A DNA stretch of 64,000 bases, from contig JAKJHU010001074.1 in the NCBI GenBank assembly GCA_022316685.1, positions 1-64,000 of the forward strand, in the 5' to 3' direction. This DNA is from Progne subis subis. Lineage: Eukaryota > Chordata > Aves > Passeriformes > Hirundinidae. This document shows positions 61,918 through 64,000 of this stretch, piece after piece; position 1 is the first letter of the stretch, and every line of letters begins with the position of its first letter. Position numbers and translations under genes: made by a program. The notes beneath the pieces are model-generated. The model saw only the letters and a program-made list of their open reading frames with translations. It was not told the DNA's origin and did not search any database.

Positions 61918-63990
61918 ATGCGCAGAAAACCCCACAAAACCCCCACAATCCAAGCGTGCAAAACCCTCCAAAAACCCCACAAAACCCCCACAATCCAAGC
62001 GTGCAAAACCCTCCAAAAACCAAGCACACAAAACCCACTCAAAACCCCACAATCCAAGCACACAAAACCCCCAATCCAATCACACAAAACCCCCCAATCC
62101 AAGCACACAAACCCCCAATCCAAGCACACAAAACCCCAATCCAAGCACATAAACCCCCCCAATCCAAGCACACAAATCCCCCTATCCAAGCACACAAACC
62201 CCCACAATCCAAGCACACAAACCCCCACAATCCAAGCACACAAACCCCCACAATCCAAGCACACAAACCCCACAATCCAAGCACACAAATCCCCCACAAT
62301 CCAAGCACACAAACCCCTCAATCCAAGCACACAAACCCCACAATCCAAGCACACAAACCCCACAATCCAAGCACACAAACCCCTCAATCCAAGCACACAA
62401 ACCCCTCAATCCAAGCACACAAATCCCCCACAATCCAAGCACACAAAACCCCCACAATCCAAGCACACAAACCCCTCAATCCAAGCACACAAACCCCACA
62501 ATCCAAGCACACAAACCCCCACAATCCAAGCACACAAACCCCTCAATCCAAGCACACAAACCCCTCAATCCAAGCACACAAACCCCTCAATCCAAGCACA
62601 CAAATCCCCCACAATCCAAGCACACAAAACCCCCACAATCCAAGCACACAAACCCCCACAATCCAAGCACACAAACCCCACAATCCAAGCACACAAATCC
62701 CCCACAATCCAAGCACACAAACCCCTCAATCCAAGCACACAAACCCCTCAATCCAAGCACACAAACCCCACAATCCAAGCACACAAACCCCACAATCCAA
62801 GCACACAAACCCCCACAATCCAAGCACACAAACCCCTCAATCCAAGCACACAAACCCCACAATCCAAGCACACAAACCCCCACAATCCAAGCACACAAAC
62901 CCCCAATCCAAGCACACAAACCCCCAATCCAAGCACACAAAACAAACCCCAATCCAAGCACACAAACCCCCACAATCCAAGCACACAAACCCCTCAATCC
63001 AAGCACACAAACCCCCACAATCCAAGCACACAAACCCCTCAATCCAAGCACACAAAACCCCCAATCCAAGCACACAAAACAAACCCCAATCCAAGCACAC
63101 AAACCCCTCAATCCAAGCACACAAATCCCCCGATCCAAGCACACAAAACAAACCCCAATCCAAGCACATAAAACCCCCACAATCCAAGCACACAAACCCC
63201 TCAATCCAAGCACACAAAACCCCCAATCCAAGCACACAAAACAAACCCCAATCCAAGCACACAAACCCCTCAATCCAAGCACACAAATCCCCCGATCCAA
63301 GCACACAAAACAAACCCCAATCCAAGCACACAAAACCCCACAATCCAAGCACACAAACCCCCAATCCAAGCACACAAACCCCACAATCCAAGCACACAAA
63401 CCCCACAATCCAAGCACACAAACCCCCAATCCAAGCACACAAACCCCACAATCCAAGCACACAAACCCCCACAATCCAAGCACACAAACCCCTCAATCCA
63501 AGCACACAAAACCCCCACAATCCAAGCACACAAACCCCTCAATCCAAGCACACAAATCCCCCAATCCAAGCACATAAAACCCCCACAATCCAAGCACACA
63601 AACCCCTCAATCCACGCACACAAACCCCACAATCCAAGCACACAAAACCCCCACAATCCAAGCACACAAAACCCACAATCCAAGCACACAAATCCCCCAA
63701 TCCAAGCACATAAAACCCCCCCAATCCAAGCACACAAACCCCTCAATCCAAGCACACAAATCCCCCAATCCAAGCACACAAACCCCTCAATCCAAGCACA
63801 CAAATCCCCCAATCCAAGCACATAAAACCCCCACAATCCAAGCACACAAACCCCCCAATCCAAGCACACAAAACAACCCCCAATCCAAGCACACAAACCC
63901 CTCAATCCAAGCACACAAAACCCACACAAAACCCCCCAATCCAAGCACACAAACCCCTCAATCCAAGCACACAAATCCCCCAGTCCAAGC
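61918..63990. repeat. MED1: ~22-bp minisatellite in MED1 intron (open to window end)
   Basis: About 90-95 units of AATCCAAGCACACAAACCCC with 1-3-base spacer variants (CAC, CT, CC) and occasional AAAACAAACCCC inserts. Early units read CAAGCGTGCAAAACCCTCC. It starts about 35 bases outside the acceptor of exon 61751-61883 and continues to within about 10 bases of the window edge. Long open frames on both strands (one + frame runs about 585 codons) are repeat translations. Confidence 0.97.
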
Positions 63991-64000
63991 CCCCCAAGGC

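Noticed and set aside
61918..63990. 585-codon Lys/Pro/Thr-rich frame and Cys/Leu/Gly-rich frames on the other strand
   Set aside because: Translations of the 22-bp minisatellite within a MED1 intron.

Overview
This window looks like a gene-dense, GC-rich stretch of a bird genome, probably a songbird microchromosome. The reasons are: compact intron-containing vertebrate genes, many CR1 LINE 3' ends on both strands, a family of ~390-bp solo LTRs with 6-bp target duplications, and at least a dozen tandem-repeat arrays. RPL19, FBXL20 and MED1 are neighbours on human chromosome 17q12, which corresponds to chicken chromosome 27. That correspondence is from established knowledge; the species call is inference.

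Layout. (1) 1-107: the last codons of RPL19 (+), with its poly(A) signal. (2) 1641-5079: a complete 15-exon CP2/LSF/grainyhead-family transcription factor (+), about 477 aa. It most resembles TFCP2L1 and has a TATA box and a three-copy CP2-like half-site upstream. Mammals have only TFCP2, TFCP2L1 and UBP1 in this subfamily, so this appears to be a fourth paralogue. It lies tail-to-tail with FBXL20, just as UBP1 lies tail-to-tail with FBXL2. (3) 7478-48356: FBXL20 (-), all 15 coding exons, exactly 436 codons, ending in a CaaX box. (4) 49258-64000: MED1 (-), 13 exons including the very large last exon. The N-terminal exons lie beyond the right edge, behind a 2-kb minisatellite.

Tandem arrays (roughly 9-10 kb in total) and mobile elements fill the introns and sometimes reach to within a few bases of splice sites. 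Several arrays seem to have arisen from identifiable sequence: a CR1 element at 45.2-46.0 kb, and a splice-donor-like unit at 11.5-12.1 kb. One solo LTR sits inside the first unit of a minisatellite, and another lies 28 bp from the acceptor of the MED1 last exon.

Functionally the genes are independent: a ribosomal protein, a DNA-binding factor, the substrate-recognition subunit of an SCF ubiquitin ligase, and the nuclear-receptor-binding subunit of Mediator. There is no operon-like logic; they are linked by ancient synteny. Three places in otherwise intact coding exons carry apparent 1-2-base indels (CP2-like exon 14, one internal MED1 exon, the MED1 last exon). These are either assembly errors or real lesions and matter to anyone using the gene models.
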